Part shown: piece after piece, positions 41,994 to 50,602 of the stretch | Numbering within the stretch: the stretch's first letter is position 1 | How the letters are laid out: every line of letters begins with the position of its first letter | NCBI GenBank assembly: GCA_035513215.1 | Contig: DATKCK010000015.1 | Coordinates: forward strand, 1 to 64,000 | Origin: DATCZB01 sp035513215 | GTDB lineage: Bacteria > Pseudomonadota > Gammaproteobacteria > Steroidobacterales > Rariloculaceae | DNA length: 64,000 nucleotides | Direction: 5' to 3' | Made by a program: the position numbers and the translations under genes | Notes under the pieces: model-generated | What the model saw: only the letters and a program-made list of their open reading frames with translations | Told to the model about the DNA's origin: nothing | Databases searched by the model: none

Positions 41994-44174
41994 CTAGGGC
42001 CGGGCGAGACGGGCTTTGAACTCCTTGCGGCGCTCGATCAGCAGGTGCTCGGTATATCCGTTCGGTTGTCGGCGGCCCGCGAACACGAGATCGAGCGCGG
42101 CCGTGAATGCAATGCTCGAATCGTAGTCGGGCGCGATGTTGCGGTACGCTGGATCGCCCGCGTTTTGCGCGTCGACGACTTTGGCCATGCGCTTCAGCGC
42201 GTCGGTGACCTCGGCCTCGTCGAGCAGGCCGTGATGCAGCCAGTTGGCGATATGCTGCGACGAGATGCGAAGCGTCGCGCGGTCTTCCATGAGCCCGACG
42301 TTGTTGATGTCGGGAACCGTCGAGCAGCCGACTCCCTGTTCGACCCAGCGGACGACGTAGCCGAGGATTCCCTGGGCGTTGTTGTCGAGCTCGCGGCGGA
42401 TCTCGTCTGCCCCGAGCTTCCGGTCGAGCAGGAGCGGCGGCGTCAGAATGTCGGCGAGGCTCGCGCGCGCACGCTGCTCGAGCTCATGCTGCCTTGCGCC
42501 GACGTCGACGCGATGGTAATGAACGGCGTGCAGCGTCGCGGCCGTCGGCGACGGAACCCAGGCGCAGCTCGCTCCGGCCCGCGGGTGCCCGATCTTGGCA
42601 TCGAGCATCTGCGCCATCTCGGCCGGCATGGCCCACATCCCCTTGCCGATCTGCGCGTGGCCCGGCAGCCCGGTCGCGAGCCCGACGTCGACGTTCCAGT
42701 CCTCGTAAGCCAGCATCCACGGCGCGGATTTGATCTCGGGCTTCGGGATCATCGGAGCGGCTTCCATGTGCGTGTGGATCTCGTCGCCGGTGCGGTCGAG
42801 GAAGCCCGTGTTGATGAAGATGACGCGCTCGCTCGCGGCCCGGATGCACTCGGCCAGGTTGACGGTCGTTCGTCGCTCCTCGTCCATGATGCCGATTTTG
42901 AGCGTGTTTTTCGGCAGCCCGAATGCCGCCTCGACGAGCGCGAAGAGCTCGACCGAGAGCGCGACCTCCTCGGGGCCGTGCTGCTTCGGCTTGACGGCGT
43001 AGATGCTGCCGGTCCGGCTGTTGCGATAGCGGCCCGTGCCGTTGAGATCGTGCATCGCCGCGAGCGTCGTGATGACGCAGTCGAGAAACGTTTCGGGGAT
43101 AGGCTCGCCTTTCGCAGTCGTCACGGCATCGGTTTCGACGTGGGCGCCGATGTGCCGCACGAGCAGCAGGCTTCGGCCCGGCAGGACGAGCTCGCTACCC
43201 GTGGCGGCGGTGAAGATCCGATCCGGCTCGAGGCGGCGCTCGATCGTGTTCCCGCCCTTCTCGAATCGCGTCGTCAGCACGCCGCGCATGATGCCGTTCC
43301 AGTTGGCGTAGACGAGAGTCTTGTCTTCTGCGTCGACGGCGGCGACGGAATCCTCGCAATCGATGATCGTCGTCACCGCGCTCTCGAGCACGACATCGCG
43401 GACGCCGGCCGCATGCTGCCGGCCTATCGGATGCTCGGGATCGATCTCGAGCTCGATGTGCAGGCCGTGATGTCGCAAAAGGACGGCCTCGAGGCGCGTC
43501 GGCTCGCCGCGAAAGCCCACGAATGCGGCCGGATCTGCGAGCGTCGTCGGCGGTCCATCGCGCCGTGACAGCTCGAGCACCGAGCCCGCGATCCCGAACC
43601 CGCTGACACTCGACCAGGCGCCGTCGGCCAGCGGCACCGCCTCCTCGAGAAAATCGTTGGTCCAGGCGATGACCTTGTCGCCGCGCACGGGGTCGTAGCC
43701 GCCGCCGGCCTTCGTGTCGCCGGATTGCGGGATGACGTCGGTTCCATAGAGCGCGTCGTAGAGGCTGCCCCAGCGCGCATTGGCGGCGTTGAGTGCATAG
43801 CGCGCCTTGTCGACGGGCACCACGAGTTGAGGCCCGGCGAGCGTTGCGATCTCGGGATCGATATTGCCGGTCGTGACTTCAAACGGCTCGCCCTCGGGAA
43901 CGAGATAGCCGATCGACTCGAGGAATTCGCGGTAGGCGACACCGTCGAGCGGCGAACCTGCGCGGGCTTTGAGCCACTGATCGATTCGAGCCTGGATCTC
44001 GTCGCGCTTTGCGAGCAGGGCCTTGTTCCTTGGGCCGAGCGCGGTGACGATGTCGGCAAGCGTCTTCCAGACGGTATCTGCGCCGATGCCGGTCCCCGGC
44101 GCGATGTCTTCCCGGACGAGCTCATCCAGCTCGCGGGCCACCCTGAGCCCGCCGACGTCGACGTATTCGGTCAT
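41994..44174 (-). CDS. glcB: Malate synthase G
   Basis: 726 residues, the length of isoform G. Signature segments include VPVDKARYALNAANARWGSLYDALYGTD, NWNGIMRGVLTTRFEKGG, LLVRHIGAHVETDAV, GIMDEERRTTVNLAECI (catalytic Glu and Arg region) and INTGFLDRTGDEIHTHMEA (the C-terminal GFLDRTGDE motif with the Asp general base). It condenses glyoxylate with acetyl-CoA to malate. No isocitrate lyase or glycolate oxidase gene is adjacent; instead it precedes etfBA, which suggests acetate or fatty-acid-type growth. Confidence 0.97.
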   Translation of the reverse strand: MTEYVDVGGLRVARELDELVREDIAPGTGIGADTVWKTLADIVTALGPRNKALLAKRDEIQARIDQWLKARAGSPLDGVAYREFLESIGYLVPEGEPFEVTTGNIDPEIATLAGPQLVVPVDKARYALNAANARWGSLYDALYGTDVIPQSGDTKAGGGYDPVRGDKVIAWTNDFLEEAVPLADGAWSSVSGFGIAGSVLELSRRDGPPTTLADPAAFVGFRGEPTRLEAVLLRHHGLHIELEIDPEHPIGRQHAAGVRDVVLESAVTTIIDCEDSVAAVDAEDKTLVYANWNGIMRGVLTTRFEKGGNTIERRLEPDRIFTAATGSELVLPGRSLLLVRHIGAHVETDAVTTAKGEPIPETFLDCVITTLAAMHDLNGTGRYRNSRTGSIYAVKPKQHGPEEVALSVELFALVEAAFGLPKNTLKIGIMDEERRTTVNLAECIRAASERVIFINTGFLDRTGDEIHTHMEAAPMIPKPEIKSAPWMLAYEDWNVDVGLATGLPGHAQIGKGMWAMPAEMAQMLDAKIGHPRAGASCAWVPSPTAATLHAVHYHRVDVGARQHELEQRARASLADILTPPLLLDRKLGADEIRRELDNNAQGILGYVVRWVEQGVGCSTVPDINNVGLMEDRATLRISSQHIANWLHHGLLDEAEVTDALKRMAKVVDAQNAGDPAYRNIAPDYDSSIAFTAALDLVFAGRRQPNGYTEHLLIERRKEFKARLARP

Positions 44175-44185
44175 TCGGCAGCGGC

Positions 44186-44278
44186 CTAGAGAAGACCGCC
44201 GATATCGATGCCGAGCGAGAGCGCGGCGGCTACCGGCATGCCGATGAGCAGGCTCCTGAGCATGGCACGTCTTTGCAT
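44186..44278 (-). CDS. 30-residue ORF with twin-arginine-like leader
   Basis: ATG 44278 to TAG 44186, with GGGAG 12 bases upstream. It begins MQRRAMLRSLL and continues as a hydrophobic helix (IGMPVAAALSLGIDI), the look of a Tat leader with nothing after it. It lies between the aldo/keto reductase (29 bases upstream) and malate synthase in the same direction. It may be a tiny membrane peptide, the remnant of a deleted exported protein, or chance. Confidence 0.3.
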   Translation of the reverse strand: MQRRAMLRSLLIGMPVAAALSLGIDIGGLL

Positions 44279-44306
44279 GATCGGTTTCACTCCCGTAAGA
44301 GATAAC

Positions 44307-45221
44307 TCAGAGGGCGTCGATGAAGTCGCGCATCCTCCGTCTTGCTGCTTCGTCGGGCAGCGGGCCCAATGCCGCCTGCGCGTTCTCCCTCATGTGCTCC
44401 GGGTCGCTGGTCTCGGTGAGCACGCAGGTCAGGTGCGGGTTCGCGAGTATATACTTCAGCGAAAACTGCGCCCAGCTCGCGCAGTCGAAAGCCTCCGTCC
44501 AGGCAGGCAGCGACTCGTTCTCGAGCCGGTCGAAATAGGCGCCGTTCATGAAGGGTCGATTGACGATCACGCCGATGCCGCGGTCGGCGAGCATCGGCAG
44601 GAAGCGGGATTCGGACTCGCGCTCCGTGATCGAGTAGTTGATCTGCACAAAGTCCGGCGTTTCGCGCGCGAGGAACGCTTCGAGCGCGTCATAAAGCCCC
44701 GCTTCGGCGACCGTGACGCCGATGTACCTGGCGCGGCCGCTGTCCTTGAACGACCGCAGTGACGGCCAATGCGTATCGACGTCGGTCAGGCTGAAGATCT
44801 GCGCGAGATCGATCGGGTCGCGGCCGTAGTTTTCGAGCGCCGCCTCGAGCTGAGCTATACCGGCTTCGCGGCCCGTCTGGTCGATCTTGGTCGTGACGAA
44901 GAGCGCCCCGCGCAGATCCGACGCGTTGATGACCTCGCCGAAGGCGGCATCGTTAGCCGCGTTTCTCGGCCACGTGTCGACGACCGCGCCGCCGTTCGCG
45001 ACCAGCTCACGCAGGACTGCCGCGAGCGGCGCGGGACCGTTGACGGCGATCTCCTGGACGACCTTGCTCGAGCCGAGCCCGATGACGGGCAGCGACTCGC
45101 CGGTGCCGGGAATCGCGCGCCTCGGCATCGCCGCCTGCGCCATGACCGACGACGTCCCGGCGACGCCGAGCGCTCCGGCGAGCGCGAGGATCTGTCTTCG
45201 ATCGATTCTGATTCCGTCCAT
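44307..45221 (-). CDS. Tat-exported aldo/keto reductase
   Basis: 304 residues. Arg8-Arg9 in DRRQILALAGALGVAGTSS followed by VMAQA form a probable twin-arginine signal. The AKR barrel shows LPVIGLGSSKV, VDTWPRN (with the Asp of the active site region), TTKIDQTG in place of the usual catalytic Lys strand, DPIDLAQIF, RARYIGVTVAE and VQINYSITERESESRFLP. The customary catalytic Tyr (YGxAE) region reads NDAAFGEVI, so Tyr is absent or displaced and activity as a reductase is uncertain. Periplasmic AKRs of this kind are found near Tat-dependent oxidoreductases. Confidence 0.88.
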   Translation of the reverse strand: MDGIRIDRRQILALAGALGVAGTSSVMAQAAMPRRAIPGTGESLPVIGLGSSKVVQEIAVNGPAPLAAVLRELVANGGAVVDTWPRNAANDAAFGEVINASDLRGALFVTTKIDQTGREAGIAQLEAALENYGRDPIDLAQIFSLTDVDTHWPSLRSFKDSGRARYIGVTVAEAGLYDALEAFLARETPDFVQINYSITERESESRFLPMLADRGIGVIVNRPFMNGAYFDRLENESLPAWTEAFDCASWAQFSLKYILANPHLTCVLTETSDPEHMRENAQAALGPLPDEAARRRMRDFIDAL

Positions 45222-45309
45222 GGGCGAAGCTTATCACCTCGACCACGGCGCGCGGCTAGCCGGGCATCGGGGGGAGGGGGGAGAAACGGCCCGGCCGGCC
45301 GCGCGAGCC

Positions 45310-45480
45310 TCAGTGAACCGACGGTGAGCAGGGAACGATGGCGAGCAGCTTGCCGAGCGCCTCGGCGCTCGCGTCGCTGTGAAGCCATTCGGCCACTTCG
45401 GGACGCCAGGCGCGCATGTTGAGCTCGATGAGCTCGAGATAGGCGTGGATGGCGGCTTCGTTCAGGTAATGCGGTTCCAT
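45310..45480 (-). CDS. Small hypothetical protein
   Basis: 56 residues from ATG 45480. The sequence is helical, with NEAAIHAYLELIELNMRAWRPEVAEWLHS, and has G/C-rich third positions; the longer upstream frame reaching 45747 is antiphase to the molybdenum hydroxylase small-subunit gene. No family recognised. It is divergent from the iorA-like gene across 142 bases, where TTATCATAGACT at about 45575 could be part of a promoter. Confidence 0.5.
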   Translation of the reverse strand: MEPHYLNEAAIHAYLELIELNMRAWRPEVAEWLHSDASAEALGKLLAIVPCSPSVH

Positions 45481-45622
45481 GACCCCGATATGCGGGCGGC
45501 GGCAACGTAACTCAAGGGCGGGCCGATGTCGCGAGCGCGAGCGGCCGTCCCCCGCCGCTTGGGCGAGCGGCGCCGTTATCATAGACTTCAGGCACGACGC
45601 TGCCGCAAACGGGGGAAACCAG

Positions 45623-46120
45623 ATGCTCGAGCTCAATATCAACGGCCGCAACTTCGAGGTCGGCGATGACGTTGATCCGGCGACGCCGCTTCTGTGGGTG
45701 CTCAGGGACACGCTCGGTCTCGTCGGCACGAAGTACGGCTGCGGCATCGGTCAGTGCAGCGCCTGCACGGTGCACGTCAACGGCGCGCCGCTCCAGTCCT
45801 GCCAGCTCCCGCTCGAAAGCGCCGTCGGGCAGCGCATCACGACGATCGAGGGCCTGGCAGAGGACGGGCAGCTGACGGCCGTTCAGCAGGCCTGGATCGA
45901 GGAGGACGTCGCGCAGTGCGGATACTGCCAGGCCGGGCAAATCATGCGCGCGACGGCGCTGCTCGAGCAGAACCCGTCGCCGAGCGACGCCGACATCGAC
46001 TCGTACATGTCGGCGAACATCTGCCGGTGCGGCACCTACAACCGCATACGCCGGGCGATTCACAGGGCCGCGGAGCGCCTTGCCGCCAACGGCCGCCAGA
46101 ACACGAGGGGGGTTGCGTAA
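45623..46120 (+). CDS. (2Fe-2S)-binding subunit of an isoquinoline 1-oxidoreductase-type molybdenum hydroxylase
   Basis: 165 residues from ATG 45623 with GGGGGAAA upstream. Two iron-sulfur clusters are encoded: plant-ferredoxin type with Cys40, Cys45, Cys48 and Cys60 (GCGIGQCSACTVHVNG) and the all-helical type with Cys99, Cys102, Cys134 and Cys136 (CGYCQAGQ; ICRCGTY). This is the IorA/CoxS-type small subunit that passes electrons from the molybdenum site of the large subunit encoded next, whose ATG overlaps its stop codon by one base. In such two-subunit enzymes electrons leave to a cytochrome instead of NAD. Confidence 0.95.
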   Translation: MLELNINGRNFEVGDDVDPATPLLWVLRDTLGLVGTKYGCGIGQCSACTVHVNGAPLQSCQLPLESAVGQRITTIEGLAEDGQLTAVQQAWIEEDVAQCGYCQAGQIMRATALLEQNPSPSDADIDSYMSANICRCGTYNRIRRAIHRAAERLAANGRQNTRGVA

Positions 46121-48423
46121 TGAGCCGCCAGGTCAACGATTTCGAGCACGACGCTTACGTTCCCGAGTGCATTCAGGAAATCCGGGCCGAGCGCCGAAGT
46201 GCGATGGCGCTGAGCCGCCGCGGCTTCATCAAGGTCACGGGGCTAGCCGGCGGCGGCCTCGCGCTCGGCATCGGGCTTGGCACCCCGCGTGCGGCCAGCG
46301 CGCAGGCCGGCGCGTCCGTCTTCGACGCGAATCCGTTCGTTCAGGTGCGCCCCGACAACACCGTCGTGATCTTCTCGAAGAACCCCGACGTCGGTCAGGG
46401 TGTCAAGACCGCGATGCCGATGATCGTGGCCGAGGAGCTCGACGTCGACTGGAGTCAGGTCGTCGTCGAGCAGGCAGACATCGACGCGGCCCGCTACGGT
46501 CAGCAGGTCGCGGGCGGCTCGACTTCGATTCCGAGTAACTGGATGACACTCCGGCAAGCCGGCGCAACGGCGCGGGCAATGCTTGTCTCGGCGGCGGCGA
46601 TCGAGCTCGGCGTCGATGCCGCCGATCTTTCGACCGGCTCCGGCTTCGTGATACACGCGGCTTCGGACCGCCGCGTCGCCTACGGCGATCTGGCCGGGCG
46701 GGCTTCGACGCTGCCCGTGCCGGACGCCGGGATGCTTACGCTGAAGCCCCGCTCCGAGTGGAAGCTGCTCGGGCGGCGCGTCACGGGCGTCGACAACGAG
46801 AAGATCGTGACGGGCCAGCCGCTTTTCGGCATCGACCAGCGCCTGCCGGGCCTGCTCTACGCGACTCTGGTCAAGGCGCCCAAGATCGGCGCGAGACCGG
46901 TCAGCGCGAATCTCGATCACGTCAGGTCGCTGCCCGGCGTGCACGACGCGTTCGTTGTCGAGGGCGCCGGCAATCCGATCGACTTCGGAGTCGGCGTCGC
47001 CGCGCTGCCCGGCGTCGCGATCGTCGCGACTTCGACCTGGGCCGCTTTCAGAGCCGCCGACGAGCTCGCGGTGACGTGGGACGAGAGCGCGGCCGCGAGC
47101 GACAGCTGGTCGGCAGCCGTTGCCGAGGCCGGCCGGCTCGCCGGCGAGAACGGCGCCCAGTCGCTCGCCGACAAAGGCGACGTCGATCGGGCCATCGCCG
47201 ACGCGAGCGCGACCGCCGAGGGCTTTTATACCTACCAGTTCGCCTCGCACGCTGACCTCGAGCCGCAAAACTGCACGGCCTGGTTCAAGGGCGATTCGAT
47301 CGAGCTCTGGGCGCCGACGCAGACGCCGACGATGGCCGTACCGGCCGTCGCCGAGCTGCTCGGTTTGCCTGCCGAAAGCGTGACCTTGCATCAGCTTCGC
47401 GGCGGCGGCGGCTTCGGCCGCCGGCTCGCGAACGACAGCGTCTGCGAGGTCGCCCTGATCTCGCGGCGGGTCGGGCGTCCGGTCAAGGCGCAATGGTCGC
47501 GCGAGGACGACATGGGCTTCGACTACTACCGGCCTGGCGGATTCCATTCGTTCAAGGCCGCGATCGACGGCGCCGGCAGGCTCGCGGCCTGGCAGGATCA
47601 CTTCATCACCTTCGGCCGCAACGGTCTGCCGATCAGCGCGGCCAATCTGAGCGCCAGCGAGTTTCCGGTCAACGCGCTGCCGAATGCGCGCATCACGCAA
47701 ACGCTGATCGAATCGGGCATGCCGTCCGGTCCCTGGCGCGCGCCGGGCTCGAACGCGCTCGCGTTTGCGATCCAGTGTTTCCTGCACGAGTGCTCGGTCG
47801 CGGCCGGCCGCGATCACCTCGAGTTCCTGCTCGAGGTTTTCGATGGCCTTCCGGCCCCAGGCGCCGGGGGCGGTGGCCGCGGCGGCCGCGGCGGATTCGG
47901 CGGTGGCCTGAACCGCGAGCGCGCGCTGGCCGTCACGCGGCTTGCGGCCGAGGAGGGCGGCTGGGGCCGGCAGCTCCCGGCGGGCCGCGGGCTCGGCCTC
48001 GCGTTTCACTTCAGCCACCAGGGACACTTCGCCGAGGTGGCCGAGGTCAGCGTCGATTCGAATCGCAAGCTGACCGTGCACAAGGTGACGGTCGCCGGCG
48101 ATATCGGTCCCATCGTCAACATGAGCGGCGCCGAGAACCAGGCCCAGGGTTCGGTCGTTGATGCGCTGAGCACGCTGATGGGGCTCGAGATCACGTTCGA
48201 GGGTGGCCGCGTCGAGCAGAAGAACTTCGATCGCTACCCGATCCTGCGCATAAGCCAGGCGCCCGAGGTCGCCGTGCACTTCATCCAATCGGACAACGAT
48301 CCGACCGGCATCGGCGAGCCGGCCTTCCCGCCGGCGGCGCCGGCGATCTGCAATGCGATCTACGCCGCGACCGGCCACCGCGTGCGGACGATGCCGCTCA
48401 CCAAGGAAGGCTACACGATCTAG
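46120..48423 (+). CDS. Molybdopterin-binding subunit (IorB-type), Tat-exported
   Basis: 767 residues from ATG 46120 (TAATG overlap with the previous gene). A Tat signal stands at 32-61: SRRGFIKVTG, hydrophobic core, cleavage near AASAQA. The molybdenum-cofactor domain shows GQGVKTAMPMIVAEELDVDW, QVAGGSTSIPSNW, LRGGGGFGRRLANDSVCEVALI (substrate-channel loop), PSGPWRAPGSNALAFAIQCFLHE and IGEPAFPPAAPAICNAI holding the catalytic Glu (GE). It resembles isoquinoline 1-oxidoreductase and periplasmic aldehyde oxidase large subunits. A Gly-rich insert (GAGGGGRGGRGGFGGG, near 585) is unusual. Confidence 0.95.
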   Translation: MSRQVNDFEHDAYVPECIQEIRAERRSAMALSRRGFIKVTGLAGGGLALGIGLGTPRAASAQAGASVFDANPFVQVRPDNTVVIFSKNPDVGQGVKTAMPMIVAEELDVDWSQVVVEQADIDAARYGQQVAGGSTSIPSNWMTLRQAGATARAMLVSAAAIELGVDAADLSTGSGFVIHAASDRRVAYGDLAGRASTLPVPDAGMLTLKPRSEWKLLGRRVTGVDNEKIVTGQPLFGIDQRLPGLLYATLVKAPKIGARPVSANLDHVRSLPGVHDAFVVEGAGNPIDFGVGVAALPGVAIVATSTWAAFRAADELAVTWDESAAASDSWSAAVAEAGRLAGENGAQSLADKGDVDRAIADASATAEGFYTYQFASHADLEPQNCTAWFKGDSIELWAPTQTPTMAVPAVAELLGLPAESVTLHQLRGGGGFGRRLANDSVCEVALISRRVGRPVKAQWSREDDMGFDYYRPGGFHSFKAAIDGAGRLAAWQDHFITFGRNGLPISAANLSASEFPVNALPNARITQTLIESGMPSGPWRAPGSNALAFAIQCFLHECSVAAGRDHLEFLLEVFDGLPAPGAGGGGRGGRGGFGGGLNRERALAVTRLAAEEGGWGRQLPAGRGLGLAFHFSHQGHFAEVAEVSVDSNRKLTVHKVTVAGDIGPIVNMSGAENQAQGSVVDALSTLMGLEITFEGGRVEQKNFDRYPILRISQAPEVAVHFIQSDNDPTGIGEPAFPPAAPAICNAIYAATGHRVRTMPLTKEGYTI

Positions 48424-48456
48424 CCTCTGCGCCCCCGGCCTCGCACGAACGGGTGC

Positions 48457-49377
48457 CTAATCGGGCTTGACGATGAGGAGGTCGCAAGGGAGGAAGTCGA
48501 GGACCCGCTCGGCAGTGCTGCCGAGCGCGAGGCGCCTCAGCGCGCCGCGCGACACCGCGCCGATCACCACGAGATCGGCGCCGAGCTCCTCGACGGCGCC
48601 GACGAGCACCTCGCGAGTCTCGCCGTCCATCAGATGGGCGTTCTCGGGCGCGATGTCGTGCTTCGCAGTCAGCTCGTCCATTGCCGACTGATGCTCGGAT
48701 CTGAGCGCGGCGACGGCGTCGTTGATCGGCTCCGTAATCGGAAACGACATCGCGTCGGTCGAAACGGCATAAGCGGGCGCCGGGTCAAACACGTGAACGA
48801 CGTCGAGCTTGGCCCCCACGGCCGCGCGTATCTTCTCGGCCGTGTCGAGAATCTTGTGGTCGAGCTTCGCCGGCTTGTCGCGCTCGTGCAGCGGATCGAC
48901 CGCGGCGAGCACTGCCGTGATCGCCGGATCGTCGTGCGGCTTGACGAGCCAGAGCAAGGTCCTGCATTCGCGAATCAGGTTCCAGTCGGTGTTACTGAAC
49001 ACGGAACGCCGAATGGCCGAATGGAAATGTGTATCTTTCACGACCAGGGTCGGATTGGCGCTTTCGATCTTGCGCAGGATGCCTTCGTGCAGGGGATGGT
49101 CCCAGACCGCATCGACGCTGACGCTCAAGCCTTCGTCTCGCAGCGGGACGGCCAGCTTTTCCAGTCGGTTGACGTGGCGCTGCATCAGGCCTGAGCGCGC
49201 CTTCTCGAGCGTCTTGGAATCGAAGAATCGCTCGCCTGCAAGGTATTGATCATACTCGCAGATGAAGAGATCGAGACCGAGACCGAGCTTGCCGGCGATC
49301 CATGCGGCTCGCGCGAGCGCCGGTTGCTCCTTGGTTGTCGGGTCGATAACGACCAGAATCGATGGCTTGGTGTTCAT
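48457..49377 (-). CDS. Tandem universal stress protein
   Basis: 306 residues from ATG 49377. Two UspA domains: the first about 5-135 (ILVVIDPTTKEQPALARAAWIAGKLG) and the second about 150-305, which ends with the nucleotide-binding type G-x2-G-x9-G-(S/T) motif as IGAVSRGALRRLALGSTAERVL and DLLIVKPD. Two-domain UspE-like proteins respond to redox and nutrient stress in the cytosol. It is divergent from the FixL-like kinase gene across 70 bases, so both may answer to the same oxygen or redox cue. Confidence 0.93.
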   Translation of the reverse strand: MNTKPSILVVIDPTTKEQPALARAAWIAGKLGLGLDLFICEYDQYLAGERFFDSKTLEKARSGLMQRHVNRLEKLAVPLRDEGLSVSVDAVWDHPLHEGILRKIESANPTLVVKDTHFHSAIRRSVFSNTDWNLIRECRTLLWLVKPHDDPAITAVLAAVDPLHERDKPAKLDHKILDTAEKIRAAVGAKLDVVHVFDPAPAYAVSTDAMSFPITEPINDAVAALRSEHQSAMDELTAKHDIAPENAHLMDGETREVLVGAVEELGADLVVIGAVSRGALRRLALGSTAERVLDFLPCDLLIVKPD

Positions 49378-49447
49378 TCGCGGGTTCTCGTGAATATCGA
49401 GCAGCCTGCCATGAGGCGAGAAACGGTCGATACTAGGGATCTTACGT

Positions 49448-50602
49448 ATGCCTGAGCCGTCCGCAAATTCGAACACCGCTGCTCCGGCCGCCGATCCGGC
49501 TGCCGGGCCGACCGAGTTCGACGCGTTCATGGCGGCCGCCGTCGACGCGATCGTTGTCATCGAGGCAACCGGCGAGATCGTCGCCTTCAGCCGTTCGGCC
49601 GAGAAGATGTTCGGGTATGCCGCGGCCGAGGTCGTCGGCAAGCAAGTCAGCCTGCTGATGCCGGAACCGTACCGGTCGGCTCACCCGACGTACATGGAGC
49701 ACTACCGCGCGACGGGCGTGCCCCACATCATCGGCTCGGGGCGGGAAGTCGAGGCGGTTCGCAGCGACGGCGGCGTTTTCCCCGTCTGGTTGTCCGTCGG
49801 CGAATCGAAGACGGACTCACGGCATCGCTTCGTCGGTATCATCAGGGATCTGACGGAGCAACATGCGGCGGAGTTCGAGCGACACGCTCTGGAGACGCGG
49901 CTCGAGCAGGTGTCGCGTCTGAGCCTGCTGGGCGAGATGGCAGCCGGTATCGCGCACGAGATCAATCAGCCGCTGACGGCGATCGCGAATTATTCCGACG
50001 CCGCCCACAGGTTTCTCGAGCGCGGAGATGCCGACGCCGACATGCTGCGTTCCGCCTGTGACGGCATCGCCGAGCAGGTGCATCGCGCCGGAGATGTCAT
50101 CACGAATCTCCGTGACTTCGTGCGCAGGCGCAAGATCGAGAGGAAGAATATCGATCTCCGGAAGCTGATCGACGGAGTCATGGTGCTGATCGAAGCCGAT
50201 GCCGCGCATGAGGGCGTCGCTGTCGAGAAGGACTTCGCCGACGCGCTGCCCGAGATCTCGGGAAACGCCGTGCAGTTGCAGCAAGTCCTGCTCAACCTGA
50301 CGCGCAATGCCGTCGATGCGATGAGAGGCGGCCTGCGGCGGCAGAAGAGTCTGAACATCGCGACCGGGAGAAGCGGCGACGGCAAGGCCGAGATACGCGT
50401 TTCCGACCGGGGTCCCGGAGTGTCCGCCAGCCTCGAGGAGGCCATATTCCATCCGTTCTTCACGACGAAGCCGGATGGGCTCGGCGTGGGTCTTGCCATC
50501 AGCCGCTCGATCGTGGACGCTCATGGTGGCGAGCTCAGATACGAGCCCAGGGATGGCGGAGGCGCCACCTTCGTCATCTCACTGCCGGCGCTTACGGAAT
50601 GA
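49448..50602 (+). CDS. fixL: FixL-like heme-PAS sensor histidine kinase
   Basis: 384 residues: PAS domain about 23-138, then HisKA/HATPase. The PAS segment MPEPYRSAHPTYMEHYRATGVPHIIGSGREV lines up with Bradyrhizobium FixL so that the heme-ligating His200, His214 and distal Arg220 correspond to His79, His93 and Arg99 here. The phosphoacceptor is His170 in GIAHEINQPLTA; the ATP lid has LLNLTRNAVDAM, VSDRGPGV and GLGVGLAISRSI. No membrane segment, so a soluble oxygen sensor. Its stop overlaps the FixJ-like regulator by four bases. Heme binding is inferred from residues, not shown. Confidence 0.9.
   Translation: MPEPSANSNTAAPAADPAAGPTEFDAFMAAAVDAIVVIEATGEIVAFSRSAEKMFGYAAAEVVGKQVSLLMPEPYRSAHPTYMEHYRATGVPHIIGSGREVEAVRSDGGVFPVWLSVGESKTDSRHRFVGIIRDLTEQHAAEFERHALETRLEQVSRLSLLGEMAAGIAHEINQPLTAIANYSDAAHRFLERGDADADMLRSACDGIAEQVHRAGDVITNLRDFVRRRKIERKNIDLRKLIDGVMVLIEADAAHEGVAVEKDFADALPEISGNAVQLQQVLLNLTRNAVDAMRGGLRRQKSLNIATGRSGDGKAEIRVSDRGPGVSASLEEAIFHPFFTTKPDGLGVGLAISRSIVDAHGGELRYEPRDGGGATFVISLPALTE

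Noticed and set aside
46243..48378. 711-codon open frame on the minus strand
   Set aside because: It is wholly antisense to the molybdopterin subunit gene, is rich in Arg/Asp with no domain motifs, and arises from high G/C third positions.
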